Shown in pieces: positions 62,026-64,000 of a DNA stretch of 64,000 bases. The stretch's first letter is position 1. Each line of letters opens with the position of its first letter. The stretch is from Achromobacter sp. B7 (GTDB lineage: Bacteria > Pseudomonadota > Gammaproteobacteria > Burkholderiales > Burkholderiaceae_B). A program made the position numbers and the translations under genes. Below the pieces are notes generated by a model that saw only the letters and a list, made by a program, of their open reading frames with translations, was not told the DNA's origin and ran no database searches. Location of the stretch: contig NZ_CP032084.1 in NCBI RefSeq assembly GCF_003600685.1, forward strand, positions 5,084,001 through 5,148,000, read 5' to 3'.

Positions 62026-63759
62026 ATGCGCCGTTTATCCCGATTTTGCCGCCCCGTTGTCCTCTGCCTCTCCCCCCTTTCCCTGCATGTCGGCCTGGCC
62101 TTAACGGCCCTGGCGTTGGCGACCAGCCCCGCCGCCGCGCAAAGCGTGCGCCCGCAGTTGCCGTCCGCCGCCGAACCCGGCCGCGCACTACCCCAGCCGG
62201 CCATGCCGGAAAGCATGACGACCGCTCCCGAAGTGACGGTGCAGCAGGGCAGCGCGTCCGAGGCCCCGGTGGGCGCCGACAAGCTGAGCTTCACGCTGGC
62301 CAACATGCGGGTGGAAGGCGTGACCCACTACGCGCCCGAGAAGATCAGCGCGTTCTACCAGGGACTGGTCGGCAAGACGATCACCGTGGCCGACGCCTTC
62401 AAGGTGGCCAACGACATCGAACTGCTCTACCGCAATGACGGCTACGTGACCACGCGCGTGATCGTGCCGGCGCAGACGGTGGACGGCGGCGTGTTCCGCA
62501 TCGTGGTGGTCGAAGGCTATGTGTCGGACGTGAAGTACGACGGCGATATCGGCCCCGCCCAAGCGGCGGTGGAAAAGCTGGTGCAGCGCCTGCGTGGCGT
62601 GCGCCCGATCAACGTGGCCGAAGTCGAACGCCAACTGCTGCTGGCCAATGACTTGAACGGCCTGGTGGTGCGCGCGTCGCTGGAGGCCTCGCCCAAGGAA
62701 GTGGGCGGCTCGGTGCTGGTGGTGCATAGCGAACGCAAGCCGGTCGATGCGCGCCTGGGCATTGATAACCGTGGCTCGCCCTACCTGGGCTGGAGCGAAA
62801 TGACCGGCCAGGTCACGCTGAATTCGTTCGGCGCCCGCGCCGATACGTTCACGCTGAGCGGCCGCCTGGGCTTTCCGGCCTACCGCAGCCAGGCCGTTGC
62901 CGCCAACTACGACATGCTGGTCAGCGACAGCGGCATGACCTTCGGGCTGGCCGCCAGCTACGCCAAGAGCGAGCCGGGCCGCGACCTGGCCCCGCTGAAC
63001 GTGGCCAGCGACGTGCAGGCCTACACGGCCACCGTCACCTATCCGCTGATCCGCTCGCGGCTGGAAAACCTGCGCGCCTTCGGCATGTTCGACGTGCGCA
63101 ACGTGGCCACCGACATTACCGAGACGCCCTTTACGCGCGACCGGCTGCGCGTGCTGCGCGCTGGCCTGAGCTATGACCGCACCGACAGCTGGAACGGCAT
63201 CACCGCCATTCGCGGCACGGTGCACCAGGGCCTGGACGCGATGGGCGCCACGCAAGAAGGCGCCGAGCTGGCCTCGCGCGCCAAGGGCCGGTCGGACTTC
63301 CTGAAGCTCACCGCCGAACTGACGCGCCTGCAACAGCTGACCGATCGCCTGTCGCTGGTGGCCACCTTTGCCGGCCAGTACAGCGCCAGCCCGCTACTGG
63401 CCAGCGAGGAATTCGCGCTGGGCGGCCCCAACTTCGGCCGGGGTTATGACGACGGCGAAATGTCCGCCGATTCCGGCCTGGCCGGCTCGCTGGAACTGCG
63501 CTACGCCGTGTCCACCGACAACTTCCTGCCGCACGGCGCGCACGTTTATTCGTTTGTTGACGGCGGCCGCATCTGGTCGCGCAGCGAAAGCGCGCCGCTG
63601 ACGCGCGCCAACGTGTCGTCCATTGGCGCGGGCATGCGCGCCAACCTCAGCAAGACCCTGTACGCAACGTTCGAAGTGGCCAAGCCCACAAGCGGCGACG
63701 TCCTGACCCAGGGCAACAAGAATCCCCGCGTATTTTTCAGCATCTCGGCGCAGTACTAA
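62026..63759 (+). CDS. Two-partner secretion outer-membrane transporter (TpsB, ShlB/FhaC/HecB family)
   Basis: A 577-residue outer-membrane protein that secretes a TpsA exoprotein. The signal peptide ends at PAAAQS (about residue 39). A Pro-rich linker follows, then POTRA domains (about 85-240), including ELLYRNDGYVTTRVIVPAQT and VVVEGYVSDVKYDG. The C-terminal beta-barrel has DRGS-like IDNRGSPYLG and the channel motif GGPNFGRGYDDGEMSADSGL, ending in a C-terminal aromatic (SAQY). It starts 24 bp before its partner gene. The ATG at 62026 has a weak ribosome-binding site. Confidence 0.95.
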   Translation: MRRLSRFCRPVVLCLSPLSLHVGLALTALALATSPAAAQSVRPQLPSAAEPGRALPQPAMPESMTTAPEVTVQQGSASEAPVGADKLSFTLANMRVEGVTHYAPEKISAFYQGLVGKTITVADAFKVANDIELLYRNDGYVTTRVIVPAQTVDGGVFRIVVVEGYVSDVKYDGDIGPAQAAVEKLVQRLRGVRPINVAEVERQLLLANDLNGLVVRASLEASPKEVGGSVLVVHSERKPVDARLGIDNRGSPYLGWSEMTGQVTLNSFGARADTFTLSGRLGFPAYRSQAVAANYDMLVSDSGMTFGLAASYAKSEPGRDLAPLNVASDVQAYTATVTYPLIRSRLENLRAFGMFDVRNVATDITETPFTRDRLRVLRAGLSYDRTDSWNGITAIRGTVHQGLDAMGATQEGAELASRAKGRSDFLKLTAELTRLQQLTDRLSLVATFAGQYSASPLLASEEFALGGPNFGRGYDDGEMSADSGLAGSLELRYAVSTDNFLPHGAHVYSFVDGGRIWSRSESAPLTRANVSSIGAGMRANLSKTLYATFEVAKPTSGDVLTQGNKNPRVFFSISAQY

Positions 63760-63783
63760 GCAGCGAACGACAAGAGACCGACC

Positions 63784-64000
63784 ATGAATCGCAAATCCCG
63801 CAGCCTCGCCCAATCCGCTCGCCGCATGCGCATAAAGAAAGACACCGCCCTGCCCGCGCTCAGCACGCTGGCCGTGCTGATCGGCTCGCTCGCCTCCGGC
63901 GGCGCGCACGCCAACCCCACCGGCGGCAACGTCGTGGGCGGCGCCGCCACCATCAATGACCGCGGCAACGGCACGCTGGACATCAACCAGTCCAGCGGCA
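63784..64000 (+). CDS. Two-partner secretion exoprotein (TpsA, filamentous-haemagglutinin type), N-terminal part
   Basis: The first 72 residues of a large secreted protein; the gene leaves the window on the right. The N-terminus is a long, Arg/Lys-rich extended signal peptide (NRKSRSLAQSARRMRIKKD, then a hydrophobic core ending ASGGAHAN). It is followed by PTGGNVVGGAATINDRGNGT, the start of a TPS secretion domain. It lies directly downstream of its TpsB transporter. The mature protein may act in adhesion, contact-dependent inhibition or lysis; the deciding C-terminus is not visible. Confidence 0.88.
   Translation, partial: MNRKSRSLAQSARRMRIKKDTALPALSTLAVLIGSLASGGAHANPTGGNVVGGAATINDRGNGTLDINQSSG

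Noticed and set aside
1..64000. CRISPR arrays, tRNA or rRNA genes, insertion sequences, prophage
   Set aside because: No spaced direct repeats of CRISPR length, no cloverleaf sequences noticed, no transposase or integrase product found. The holin-like protein at 32658 is a YqjE-type housekeeping protein, not phage.

Overview
The window is GC-rich chromosomal DNA from a Betaproteobacterium, most probably Achromobacter or a close Alcaligenaceae relative. The reasons are three Bug-type (tripartite tricarboxylate) periplasmic binding proteins, a TctAB membrane pair, a Bordetella/Burkholderia-type porin, many LysR/IclR/AraC/FixJ regulators and FhaC-type two-partner secretion. Coding density is high. 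I see no rRNA, tRNA, insertion sequence, prophage or CRISPR array. The genus is an inference; no marker gene is present.

Layout. 0-3.2 kb (minus): a tightly overlapping cassette of a thermostable-hemolysin-family protein, an AMP-dependent ligase, a haem-oxygenase-like diiron enzyme and an SDR that runs off the left edge, divergent from a QseBC-like two-component system (3.3-5.3 kb). 5.3-12.3 kb: a Na+/H+ antiporter, tctBA and a divergent sensor kinase/sigma-54 activator pair facing two matching 18-bp palindromes. 12.3-17.3 kb: a split thiamine-diphosphate enzyme, a GMC oxidoreductase and a Bug protein, under a divergent LysR regulator. 17.3-24.7 kb: MscS channel, GNAT, glycine-zipper protein, orphan AraC domain, isochorismatase-type and alpha/beta hydrolases, porin. 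24.8-31.1 kb: a signalling cluster of three FixJ-type regulators and a 1,420-residue ATPase/GAF/histidine kinase, with short tandem repeats between and inside genes. 31.2-36.6 kb: Ca2+/H+ antiporter, small envelope proteins, AraC plus DMT exporter, acetoacetate-decarboxylase-like enzyme and an unlisted 59-residue membrane protein.

36.9-58 kb is an uptake and catabolism region that suggests use of peptides or amides containing D-amino acids. It holds a seven-gene operon (M81 metallopeptidase, Dpp-type binding protein, two permeases, two ATPases, amidase), a divergent DadA-like oxidase with a second M81 enzyme, an IclR-controlled Bug/RraA-like aldolase/2-hydroxyacid dehydrogenase operon, and a LysR-controlled D-serine dehydratase/Bug/amidase operon. 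58-64 kb: a 7TMR-DISM hybrid kinase and a receiver-AraC regulator, then a two-partner secretion locus whose large exoprotein gene leaves the right edge.

The strongest candidates for something undescribed are the hemolysin-family/ligase/diiron/SDR cassette, the FixJ/ATPase-kinase signalling cluster, the D-amino-acid region with its two mosaic M81 paralogues, and a pair of nested hairpins upstream of the secretion locus.
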